Assembly: GCA_011317545.1 (NCBI GenBank)
Contig: WUJK01000018.1
Span: 62,001 to 126,000 of the forward strand
DNA from: Coniella vitis
Taxonomy: Eukaryota; Ascomycota; Sordariomycetes; Diaporthales; Schizoparmaceae
DNA: 64,000 nucleotides
Direction: 5' to 3'
Shown here piece by piece: positions 10,682 through 20,982 of the stretch. The notes below the pieces were generated by a model. That model ran no database searches. It was not told where the DNA came from and saw only the letters and a list, made by a program, of their open reading frames with translations. A program made the translations under genes and the position numbers. Positions within the stretch are counted from its first letter, which is position 1, and each line of letters begins with the position of its first letter.

Positions 10682-13657
10682 TTACGATAATGTCAACATA
10701 TTCTCAGGCAGGCTATCCGGATCGCCAATCTGCTGCACAATCGACATGAACTCCTCAGACGAGATGCCCAGACCACCGAGCAAATCAGTATTGTTCAGCA
10801 TCTCGGACTCGGCACTGTTCAGCTCAACGCCTTCCCCGCTACCTGTACCCACGCTCCCAGCCCCCATCATGCGCAGCGCGTCCTCGTATGGCCGGCCCAG
10901 AAGGTCCGGTGCTGTGCCATCTGGGCCCGTCAGGTGCAGTATCTGGTGACCTTGCTCCTGCGCCTGCGAGTTGAGCTCCCGACACATCATTTCGAGATAG
11001 CACAGCTCGGACCGCCGCGCTCGCGCCACGCGGTTGCCGCGTGAAATCAGGTCGCCGAGGATCTGGTAGGCTGAAGAGAGGAAGGATTGGTAGTCTATAA
11101 CGCCTGGAAACAGAGCATTGGCCATCGTGAGGTGCAGCGCAGCGCCAAAGGTGAATTCGACATCGTAGGGTAGGAAAGCTTCTGGTGACTCCCGTCAGCG
11201 TGGTTGCAAGTAAGTGCAAGAAGAAGGCGAAAAAGGCAGAGTAGCAGAAATTTGTCAACCAAGGAACAAGTGCAACGAACCCAAAAGACTGTGTTCAGTC
11301 GTCAGAATCTGCAGTGTTTTGGCAGCTGACTTGATGCCAGCAGAAATGACAGTTCCCGTTTGCGAGAGAAAGCTGTCCCAGTTCTCATTCCTCGGATGGC
11401 CAAGCATGGCCAGTCTCTCTTTGAGCACTGACAGCAATAGCGGTCGGGTAGCGACGATAACGCACTGATTGGGGTGCAATTGTTAGCAAGATCAGATCAT
11501 GGAGAAGGAAGGGCGAGTGCGTGTAAGCACACACAGTGAGCTACCGACCTGGTGATAAAGTAGCATCACATAGCGTGTGGGTTGCGGCATGGAACCGACA
11601 GAATCCTGGAACTTGAGGCTTATGATGCGCTCTATTTCCTGGGCGTGGTGGGCCATGGTATGCAGAATCTCCCTCGTCTGCTCCAAAAAGATGGCCAGTG
11701 GTGTTTTTTCAGGCTTGTAAACCGCTGAAGAGAAGTTAGTGTTGTAAACGTCAGAGCAACACAGAGTGCAAGGACATTCAACATACTTGTCAAAATGACA
11801 GACAGCAAGTGTGCGAGGTTCACCTGCAGGCTGCGTGTGCTGGCCCGCGGCGTGCCCACGTTTGGCGGATTGACTGTCGTTGAGATATCACTGGCTTGCA
11901 CCGACATGGGCAAGCCAAGGGCCGAGGAGAAGTGTCTGTCCATGATGTACAGCGTCCACCAGAGGTCACGGCATGAGTTGAGAACGTCAGGCTCGAGGTC
12001 GTTCTCGGGAAGGCGGGTGTGAAAGCCAGCGAGCTGAGCCACGCGAATGGCTTGGCCGAGCTGTGAACGGAGAACACGTGTCAGATCGTTTGTGCAAAAC
12101 CATAGTCAATGCTCGTTGTGGTAATATGAATCACGCTTACAAATAGCGAAGCAGCCTCGCGCTGGTCGATGGAATACAAGTACAGCGAGGCTAGAGCCAG
12201 AACCTCAGCTGCCAGCAGCCCTTCACCACACAAAGAGGCAGCATCAGGAACCAGAGACATGGCGCGCGTAAAGAACTTTGCGCCAGGCGGCGTCGGCCCC
12301 TCTGTGGGCGGCGTGTGGAAGGCAGTGCCGAAAGCGAGAATCAACTGGAACTTTGCCAGCCACAGGCGGCTGTCAATCAGGCGCTGTAGCGCATTAGCGT
12401 AAAAGGCGCGGATCTGCTGCTCAAACTCTTGCTCGTCAAACAGGCGGTATGTCTGGCCCAGATGAAAGGCTACGGTGTTCATGAGGTAGATGGCGTGGTT
12501 CAGCGAAGGGAGCCCCGTGAGGTCTGGCAGATCAGTAGCGGAGGAAGTGGACCACGTCAGGGTGTAGGCGGGCGGGTTCATGAGATGCGGCGGCACCGAC
12601 GGGTCTTCAGGATGCAGCCGTTCGCGCATCATGAGAATGAGACGGATGGTGAAGGACCATGTTGCCCAAGGCGACAGCCATGCTGCGTAGTCAACTCGTG
12701 TTAGCATTTTGCCCTTCCTAGCCACTCACTGCTTAGCTGGCACCGCACTCTGACCGGCACTCACTCCATATCCGGCTATCGCGGTTGGGCCGTTGTATAA
12801 TCATGGAGGGTATCTCGAACGGGTTGGACCAGACGCTCAGCGGCGATGGAGGGTCTCTATACGACGGTGCAGAGCCAGGCCCAGGACCGGTAGAAAGCGC
12901 TGTATCTGGCCGCTGCTGCGAAGCACCCATGGTTGACGAAGGGGAAACAAGAGAAGCGTCCGGACCCATGCGCATGCCAGTATCGGTGCTGGCACTCTTG
13001 ACACTGTGGACGCTGTGGACACCGTTCGCTTTGGCATCGCGTTGCAGCCCAAAGCCATCGTCGTTGCGGTGTCTGTGAGCTCCGCCCGGCCGAACGGTGC
13101 AGTTGATTTGTGTCACATTCGAGGGCCGCCGCTGCTCAGTGTGTGACAAGACGTCCGAGGGCGAGCGATGCTGGTGGCCAGAAGAGGGGCCTGAAGCACA
13201 CGCCACCGATTGCGGCCTCACGGGCGAGCGGTAGTGGTAGCCTCCCTGTTGCTGGTGCAGTGTATCGCCATTACTGACCGACGATGGCCGGCGGCGGCGG
13301 TTCTCCTCTGCCTGTTTCTGCAGATCTTGTAGATACCTTGGACAAGGCGCTGGTCAGCCCACAGGAACGTCGGAGAGAAAGACACAAGCAAAGGACAAGA
13401 CGCAAGACGCACTGCTCTGAAACCATGACCTTGGTGGTGCCCTCGGCAAAGTGACATCGCACCGCCCGCCTCGTGCAGTTCTGGCACGGGTCCTCGCCTG
13501 AACATTTTATCTTGCTTTGACGACATGCGACGCAGCTGCGTCAATCGCGCTTCGGTCAGCAGCTGATGAGCCCTGGAGATGCAACCGCGGCAGGATGGAC
13601 TCACGCATTGGCGGTACGTCGAGCTTTTCGCGGCCCAGTCTGTGTGTCTGTTTCCAT
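10682..13657 (-). CDS. Zn2Cys6 transcription factor, Fungal_trans type
   Basis: Reconstructed as eight exons (13657–13605, 13535–13413, 13336–12765, 12682–12141, 12060–11787, 11724–11549, 11464–11281, 11181–10682), 807 residues, all phases closing. The binuclear zinc cluster has cysteines at 19, 22, 29, 35, 38 and 45 (CVACRQSKIKC…CQNCTRRAVRC), split by the first intron, followed by a YLQDLQKQAEENRRRR linker/coiled coil. The middle-homology region (PF04082 type) is recognisable in SPWATWSFTIRL, WWTLYIMDRHFSSALGLP, YHQCVIVATRPLL and LLEAFLPYDVEF. The start at 13657 gives a short basic N-terminus; an in-frame upstream non-ATG extension is unlikely. It is probably a nuclear activator. Its place between the semialdehyde dehydrogenase and the amine oxidase pair suggests, but does not prove, that it controls them. 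Confidence 0.9.
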
Positions 13658-13799
13658 GAAAACGACATTCAGAGATGCGGCAATGCGACGAATTCCGGTC
13701 TTTTCGAGGAACTGGGCCGCACTGGCTGAGCTCGAGTCGCAGCCCCACAGAGCAGCGGCGTGATGACGGTGGCAGACAAGTTGGAGCTCTCGCTCTGTC

Positions 13800-13826
13800 T
13801 CTCTCGCTCGCTCGCTCGCTCGTTCG
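13800..13826. repeat. (CTCG)n-like microsatellite
   Basis: Tetranucleotide run of CTCG units with one TTCG variant, about 150 bp upstream of the zinc-cluster regulator start codon, so in its promoter or 5' leader. Confidence 0.85.
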
Positions 13827-14238
13827 CGGCCGAGACGACAAGACTGCTGATGCAATAGCGCTGGCTGATAAAGAAGCGTGCTGGAAAAGCAGAAGGGGGC
13901 GTGCGACAGGTCCTTTGGCGGGAAGGGAATGCAAGAGCCAGCTTGGCGGACGATTGAAGCTCAAGCGAGGGTCAGTGATGGCCGGGGCTGATGCAGCGTC
14001 TCGCTTGGGGGCGTTTTGGGCTACGTGGGTGCTGTGCTGCGGCTTGCACTGGCAAAACGTGCTGCTGAACCGATTGACGATACTATTGTATCACAGGCGC
14101 TCGCGGCGGCGTCACAGGGCATGCAGAGTAGTAACCAGCCCTCAGCCGACAGGCGCACGCTGCTGCGCGAAATCGGCCAGGCCAGACCATGAGCATTCCC
14201 AAAGGCGCTGCGCCCATTGGCCTGAGGGCCTTCCCCTC

Positions 14239-14265
14239 TGGCTCCTGGCTCCTGGCTCCTGGCTC
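14239..14265. repeat. Heptamer tandem repeat (GGCTCCT)n
   Basis: Three and a half copies of GGCTCCT in direct succession in non-coding DNA. Confidence 0.85.
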
Positions 14266-15084
14266 GTCCCCAGTCTGCAGTGCCTGAGTGCTAAGCTGAA
14301 TCGAGATTTTAGCGGCAACACTTGGCCGTTCCGCAAGGTTGGGCACTGGCACAGGAGCCGTTCAGGCGCGCTGGGCTCCACCAAGAAACACAAAGTATGA
14401 TGTACTATGTACGTGTGCTGGGACAACATCCCCGCCTCCGCCTGAGGCGACCGCCCTATCAAGCTGGGCAGATAGGGGGAGAATCGATAGCAGACTCGAA
14501 AGACTTGCAAAACAGATTAATCTCAGTTCATGTTCTGTGTACAAAGTCCGTATTCTTCCTCCCGCAAACATTTCCCCATGCTCTTCTTGATCTCCCTCGC
14601 CCCCTCCTCCCCGCCTCGGCGCGACGGCAAGTTTGTCACTGCGTACTCCTCTCTTGATAAGTGAGTGGTGTGTGTGCTCTCACGCCAGCTCAGAGCACAT
14701 TAGCGAGATTCAATAGCGATTAGACACCATGGTTCACTTGCATTTTGCCCAAGGCGGTTAGAAGCTTAATTCCTTTGCGCTTGCGAAAGACAGACCCGGG
14801 TCCAAGCCCTTTGCACTGGCAGACTGGAGCATTCACCTTATAATAATAACACTACTATGTACGCAGGCCAACAAAGCCCCGCAAATTCCTGCGGAATGAT
14901 ATCGCTTACTTGGTAAAACTGATCTTCACATGTGAATTTTGGCAGGTTTGCCCTGGCGCCAATTCCTCGCAGCGATAACACCAAACAAGGACATTTCTAA
15001 GAGCCGTGACTAGATACTCGTACAATCAAATTGACATTATATTCATACATCGTTTCTATGGCTCATTGTTCGCTTCCTGTCCCC

Positions 15085-15876
15085 TCACACAACATCAAAC
15101 TCAATCGCTCCCCAACCCTCGTAAGTGCACTTCCAGCGCCCAGGCTCACTCATGGGCATCGCCTGCACGCAGCTGCCAGGGAGAATAACCTGGCCTCCCT
15201 CGAACTCGACGCCAAACTCTGCCAGGCGGTTGACTAGCCACGTCACCGCGGTGATAGGGTTCCCAAGAATATTTTTTGTGTTGCCTTGCTGAATTTCGCG
15301 GCCATTGAACTCGAGAATACCGCGCGTGTTGGAGAGATTGAGGGAAGGGTCGGTCACGAGGCGGGGGGTGCCACCGAGGATGATGGCGCCCGTGGATCCG
15401 TTGTCTGCGAGCGTGTCCTCGAGGCCAATGGCCCAGTTCTTGACGCGCGAGTCGATGATTTCAATGGCGGGCACGACATAGTCGATGGCGCTAATGACGT
15501 CGGCCACGGTTGCGTTAGGGCCCTTGAGGTTCTTCTTGAGCACAAAGGCGGGCTCGAGCTCAACGTAGGGAGCAATGAAGCTGCTGAGAGGCAGCTTGGC
15601 CCCCTCGAGATGGAAGAGCGAGGCCAGCAGGAAGCCGTAGTCTGGGTGGTCGAGGCCAAAAGCGTCCTGCATCACCTTGGCAATATTGCCCAGCTTGTAG
15701 CCAACCAGACGGTCGCCATCCTTCTCAATGGCAGTCTTGATGGTGATTCTCTGCACTTCAAAGGCACCAGCCACGTCAAGGTTCGGGAAGGAGTTCTTAG
15801 GAGGGTTGATGGGAGTCTTGTTGATCTTGGCGTTGCGCAGAGACTCTGCAATCTGGGCCAGGTCGGAGGTGCTCAT
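15085..15876 (-). CDS. 2-oxo-acid hydratase / FAH-superfamily protein (MhpD-like)
   Basis: Single exon, 263 residues from ATG 15874–15876 (MSTSDLAQIAESLRNA); the open frame extends upstream only from a TTG. It aligns by eye with 2-oxopent-4-enoate hydratase and related decarboxylases (MhpD/HpcG group of the fumarylacetoacetate hydrolase superfamily): GYKLGN, DYGFLLAS, VELEPAFVL (acidic metal ligands), AIEIIDSR, GGTPRLV near the middle, and NPITAVTWLVNRLAEFGV with PGSCVQAMP near the end. Such enzymes hydrate 2-oxo-4-enoic acids made in meta-cleavage and related aromatic or heterocycle catabolism. It is divergent from the amine oxidase gene over 786 bp, suggesting joint control. Oxaloacetate or other FAH-fold activities are alternatives. 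Confidence 0.85.
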   Translation of the reverse strand: MSTSDLAQIAESLRNAKINKTPINPPKNSFPNLDVAGAFEVQRITIKTAIEKDGDRLVGYKLGNIAKVMQDAFGLDHPDYGFLLASLFHLEGAKLPLSSFIAPYVELEPAFVLKKNLKGPNATVADVISAIDYVVPAIEIIDSRVKNWAIGLEDTLADNGSTGAIILGGTPRLVTDPSLNLSNTRGILEFNGREIQQGNTKNILGNPITAVTWLVNRLAEFGVEFEGGQVILPGSCVQAMPMSEPGRWKCTYEGWGAIEFDVV

Positions 15877-16662
15877 GACGACTGTGTGTTTTCTCTTGAT
15901 GCATGTAGGGTCTTGTTGCAAAGAGAAACAGGAAGAGAGTCACCTCTTGTTGTGGATGGGCGATCAAGTCGGAGGACTGACTGATGGACGAAATGGCCAG
16001 AGAAGGAGGAAGATGAAAGCACACTTGTGTATCTGAGATGCCATTCACGGGCTCATCGTGGGTAGCTCCAAGGGCTGCCGCCGTCTTAATATGCTCCATA
16101 CATTTCTGACAATACGATCGGCCCTCAGAAGGAGCGTGATCGGCTCGTGTCCGCGATGGCACATCCTTACAAGCAGACGTACTGATTTTCAGGAAACTCG
16201 GACGTCTTGGCTGCATCTTGCAGTCGAGCCGATCTGTGCCAGCCCAGTCCCAGAGGGTTGAGCCCGTGAAGCTGTGAGGGTTCCATTCATGGCTCTCATT
16301 TGAATTGCCGCTCTGAGCGGAGCAATCCGGGGTCGGCCGACGTGGGTCTCTGTGCTTATGTCATGCTTCCGACTGCGAGGCCAGGGATGGCTCTCTTTCA
16401 AATTGCCGCCTTGGGTCTAGTTCCGATCCGTGCCAAGACGTGCGCCGGTCCCGGTCCGGCTGGAGTTGGCCGGGTATAACCCGATGGCTCCCACGTGCCG
16501 ATTGTTCTCGATGATAGACCACTGCAATTTGTGGTTTAAGGGCAAGCGTCTCCCATCAACCGCCGTGCTTGTTCTGGTTGTTATTGTTTCGTGCAGCCTC
16601 TGACACAAGCCTTGTCGCTCACAAGTCACCGCCAGCCCAGCAGCAGCAACTGCCCACCCACA
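15877..16662. promoter_or_regulatory. Divergent promoter, hydratase / amine oxidase
   Basis: 786 bp between two head-to-head start codons. It contains an imperfect 22-bp direct repeat (16289–16310 and 16387–16408, 19 of 22 identical) centred on the shared core AATTGCCG. Two copies about 98 bp apart in a bidirectional promoter are a fair candidate for a regulator site. Confidence 0.6.
16289..16408. repeat. Imperfect 22-bp direct repeat pair
   Basis: Copies at 16289–16310 and 16387–16408, both beginning ATGGCTCTC and ending AATTGCCG, differing at three inner positions. Confidence 0.75.
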
Positions 16663-18161
16663 ATGTTTGATCTTGTTGTCGTCGGCGCCGGCTTCAGTGG
16701 CCTTCAGGCTGCCTATACCGCCCAGCAGAATGGCCTCTCCGTTGCAGTTGTCGAGGCCCGCGACCGTGTCGGTGGTAAGAGCTGGACGGTGCCTCTGGCC
16801 AACGGCAAGAGTAATGCCGATCTGGGTGCTGCTTGGGTCAACGACACTCTCCAACCTCGTATCTGGTCCTACGTGAAGCAGTTTGGCTTGCGAACGGTTA
16901 AGCAGAGGCTGCAAGGCAATGCTGTCATGGTACAAGAGGACGGGAGCAGAATTGAGTTCCCATTTGGCATCACTCCGGATGTAAGTTGCGTTTTATTCTA
17001 TTTGTATGATGCCGGATGCGATTTTTAAATTTGACATGAACTGTGTACTTTGTTACAATCATTGTACTCATTGTTTGTTTCCTTTATACAAAACAGTTCC
17101 CTCCAGAAGACAAGGCCGACTTGGAAAGGATTCGCGACCACATCCAAGCCGAGTCTCTGAAACCCAATGGCTTCCGCCTCGAAGATGACAATGTCTCTCT
17201 TGAACAATACGTCCGCAATCTTGGCGCTAGACCCTCCACCGTCCGGATGATCGGCGTCTGGGCCCGGGTGATGCATGGCGTGGAACCCAGCGAGGACTCG
17301 GCAGCGTGGTTTATTGACTATTGCCGCTGCAACCGCGGCTTGCTCGCCGTGCGCGCCGATGACCACACGGGCGGCAACTACATCCGCATCCCCAATGGCA
17401 CCCAGAGCATTGCCAAGGGCATTGCACACCTGGTGGGCGAATCCAACATCTATCTCTCCTCTCCCGTTGCTTCCATCCACGACACCAACTCCGACAAGGG
17501 CGTCAGCGTCACGACTACAACAGGCAAGACCTTTCACGCTCGCAAGGTCATCCTCTCTCTGCCCAGCACAATGTACCACGAAATCAACATCTCCCCAGCG
17601 CTGCCCGAAGACCTCCGAGCCATCACCAACAACACCAAGCTAGGCCACTATAACAAGGCAATTGTCTTCTACAGCAGACCCTGGTGGCGTGAACTGGGCT
17701 TCAACGGGTTTTGTATGGCCTTTCGCGAGCCCGTGTGCGTGATTCGTGATACCTCTGTCGATGAAGACGGTGCATACGCCTTCACGTGCTTTGTCAATGG
17801 GCGTCCAGGTGAGGAGTGGTCCAACACACGGCCTCACGAGCGCCGTAAGACAGTCCTCGATTCGCTTGCACATGCATTTAACGTTGGTCTCGACTCAGAG
17901 GCGTACCGCCCCATCGAGTATTTTGACCAGATCTGGAAGCACGAGACTTTTAGCCGCGGGGCGCTCGTACCCGTGCCAAAACTTGGCGATCTGGCAAAGT
18001 ATGGTCATGTGTATGGTAAGCCCGTGGGTAACCTGCACTTTGTAGGCACAGAATACTCCAACAACTGGCGTGGATATATGGAGGGGGCCTTAACATCGGG
18101 TGAGAATGGTGCGAATGAGGTTGTTGGTTTGCTCAATGGTACGATCCAAGCACGATTGTAG
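16663..18161 (+). CDS. Flavin-containing amine oxidase
   Basis: Two exons (16663–16980, 17097–18161), 460 residues. The N-terminus is a Rossmann FAD-binding motif, VVVGAGFSGLQAAY, followed by EARDRVGGKSW, the classic start of monoamine oxidase/polyamine oxidase-family proteins. The C-terminus has the second FAD contact, LHFVGTEYSNNWRGYMEGAL, equivalent to the FAGTE…GYMEGA motif. FAD is probably non-covalent because the MAO-type cysteine is not seen in that segment. No signal peptide is present, so it is intracellular. The reaction would be oxidation of an amine to an imine/aldehyde with hydrogen peroxide. The aldehyde dehydrogenase 9 kb away and a 2-oxo-acid hydratase sharing its promoter suggest a catabolic job. 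Monoamine versus N-heterocycle substrate cannot be told. Confidence 0.92.
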
Positions 18162-18891
18162 GAGATCTTTTCTATGATCACACTAACATACGATATGACT
18201 TGATGTGGATGATGAAATATCATGTTGTCTTAGTTGTTATCTTTGTTTGAGCGTTCATTTTTCACGTGCCATAGACTGAGCAGAAAGCCGAATTGAATTC
18301 AAATATATGTGCAAAGAATCATTTATTACAACAATAACAGCACAAAAGCTTCATGATTCTGGGACATACAATGTACAGCATAGATCTGACCAAGGACAAT
18401 CCAAAATTGATATCCTCCAAGGTGTGAAATATTTACAAATACTCCAGGGTTCAAGGCTCGAACTCCAGTGACCAATATCATGGATCTTCAATTTTATTTG
18501 TGATTTTGTATAACATTTTCCATATTAACCACGTTATAATACTTCTTAGTCGACTGACTAAGGGAAAAGAAGGTAAGCAAAATATTCCTTCTAGCACATA
18601 ATCTGCTATTGATATGAAGCTATAGTTAGAAGTTCAGGATGATATTAAAACGGTCCGGTGTAGCAAATCTTCATGAATACCCTTAGATGATTGAAATCTA
18701 GATCCATCACATTGAATTATTTTTGAGTGAAAATGCTACTCGATAAATGAAATCCTATTCATGCAAGCCTCACATATAATCAAAAACTATAAATCTATTT
18801 TGCTCGAAGTCTTTTTCCATGCTCTAATTTCTGTTATTATCAATGTGCTACTAATTTCACCCTGCCCAAAACTTAACCTGTTGCTATCCTT
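18162..18891. other. AT-rich intergenic region
   Basis: Between the convergent amine oxidase and second zinc-cluster gene. The stretch is A+T-rich with no coding character; nothing else is seen. Confidence 0.6.
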
Positions 18892-20982
18892 TCACATCAC
18901 AAAAACGCCTTGTTCTGGTAACATGCTCACCCAATCCCTTTCTGGGTTTCTACGCCATATCCTCTTCAGGCATTGCAAAGCCTCCAGTATATTCGCCCAC
19001 CCACTCCTCGAAAACTGCCTCTCCAAAAACCGCGCATAATAGTCCCTGTCCTCCTGCTCATACGACGCCGCAGCCGCCATAAAGACAGGCCATATCAGCG
19101 CATGCTCACCTGGTACCGCCTCCGGCACAGTCTGCAGAAGCTGGTGAAACTCGAGCAACAAGCTTGGGAGCACCCCGGCGACGGCTCGGGACGCGGGCGT
19201 CGCTTCGTGAAGGTAGATGTGGAAGGCGATTTGGCGAAGGCTTGAGATTACGGGGAGAGTGAAGGAGTGGTCTGGGTGGGTGACGAGGGCTTGTTCTTGG
19301 CTGTCCCAGCATTGTGTTGCTTGGGCGGCCACGGCTGAGATGCCTGCTTCAACGCTGATGAAGGGGGAGGCGAAGACGCGCATCTTGGGTTACGAGAGGT
19401 TAGTCAAAGTTTGCCCAAATGGGATTGTATCATTGGCCCTCTCTTTTGTGTGTTTTCACACAAGCTCGACGTACTTGCGTATCTGCTTGGCTGCAAACTC
19501 CGCCAATATCTGCATGGTCCCACTCAAGGCCTGCGAGGCATCCTCCGCCACCAGCACCGGCGCCGACCCGAGCATCCGCACAATGATCAAAAAGTCCGAG
19601 TCACCATTCACCAGCGTCGCCAGCAGCAGCACAATGATAGTCATAATGACGCGGTAGCGCTCCTCGAGGCTGCACCCAACGAGATCCCGCCGCCGCTGCA
19701 GCTCGTCGATGGCCTTGGCGGCGAGACGGGTCGGGTCGGCGGCCAGGTGCTGCGCCCCGACGCGGCCCGAGTGGTGGAAAGCGGCCACGGCCAGGACAGA
19801 CCACATGAGGAGGTCGTCGTGGCAGGCCATGGGCAGCACAAGGTGTCGCCAGCCGTTGAAGCCGCGGTCGATAATGACCATTTCAGGCGCTATGTGGTCC
19901 GAGACTTTGTTCCATTGTACCCGATTTCCTTTCAGTTAGCTACTGGCTGACTTTCAATGTCTTCTTGTGTCATCGCGTCTTCATGTGAACCCTTGGTTGG
20001 GTTCTGCATAGTACAGTATCAAGCAAGCAAATATGAGATTGAAATGACCGACGGTGAAATGCCGGTCTGTCATGGTTCATGCCGTGCAACACCACCACAA
20101 CAACGCTCAAACTCTTGGCGCGATAACAGGCACCAAGAATGCAAATCCAAAATCTGGGAAAGATACCATCGAAACTTACAGTGCTTGAAGAGGAAGCGCT
20201 GCCAGGGGGCCGTCGCATCCGAGATAGGAGAGATTGGCGATAGCGCTGGGCCGGCGATGCGCCGGAGCAGCTCGGCGTTGGGCCTTATCATACCGGCAGA
20301 TTCGGGATCGACGTGGGCATTAGCGCAGGTGATTGTCGGTGCAGATGCAGATACAGTCGCATTCCAGACAGACGGCGATGTTATTGACGAAAATAATGAC
20401 GATTGCTGTGGGCATTGTTGTTCGACGTATTGTGGTTGTTGTTGTTGATCTTGGTGTTTAGTCTGGCGATGGGCATCATCGCTGGCAGTATCCGCATTGG
20501 AGATAGTGCCGACTGATTGGGCATCAGAGTTTCTGCGAAGACTATTCCGTCGTTGGGCTTGTGGTAGAGGTGCTGCTTCGGCGGCCGCGTCTGCCGTTTG
20601 TGACTTTGTCTGCCTCTGCTTGCTGTGGCCTTTTTGCGCTGAGACGGCGAAGCGGTTGCGGAACCTGAATGGCGGGCTGCGCAGCCCGCTGCACTCGAGG
20701 CCCTTCGATACACACTTGTAGCACCGAGGCTCGTTTCTGTCACAGTTGACGCGCCGCTGGGAGCATTCGTAGCATCCTACAATTGCGCAAAGCGCAGATC
20801 ACAAGATTCACATGTCAGCCCAACGCAGCCCAGCCTGCCATGCTGCACACTCGTTGCCATGAAAAGTCCGAAAGACCAGGGAGTGAAAGATCAAATTGAC
20901 CCCGTTCTTATACGAGGATCGATCAGCGACGCTTTATCTCACCTTTGGTCTTTGGGACATAGCGACGTTTTGCGCGACTCAT
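18892..20982 (-). CDS. Zn2Cys6 transcription factor; one junction unresolved
   Basis: Exon 1 is 20982–20943 and exon 2 is 20776–20180. They encode a zinc cluster with cysteines at 15, 18, 25, 32, 35 and 42 (GCYECSQRRVNC…CYKCVSKGLEC) and a Gln/Ser-rich linker. Downstream exons (about 19928–19462 and 19383–18892) encode a Fungal_trans_2-type (PF11951) region: MVIIDRGFNGWRHLVLPMA, DLLMWSVLAVAAFHHSG and EALQCLKRIWRR. The last intron closes well (19461–19384). The intron between exon 2 and the third coding block does not: the obvious donor (20179) joined to the only usable acceptor (19929) creates TGA at the junction, and the frame is closed further upstream. Either a micro-exon or unusual splice lies in this 251-bp gap, or the gene is disrupted. 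Confidence 0.75.

Larger units (their letters stand above)
13658..15084. other. Intergenic with simple repeats
   Basis: Holds the promoter of the minus-strand regulator (with a CTCG run at 13800–13826) and the 3' flank of the hydratase gene. A heptamer repeat lies at 14239–14265. Open frames here lack coding features. Confidence 0.55.

Noticed and set aside
13218..13964. 248-codon minus-strand open frame over the first regulator's 5' end
   Set aside because: Wrong frame: the zinc cluster and coiled-coil linker are read only when the introns at 13536–13604 and 13337–13412 are removed.
15286..15984. 232-codon plus-strand frame
   Set aside because: Antisense shadow of the hydratase gene.
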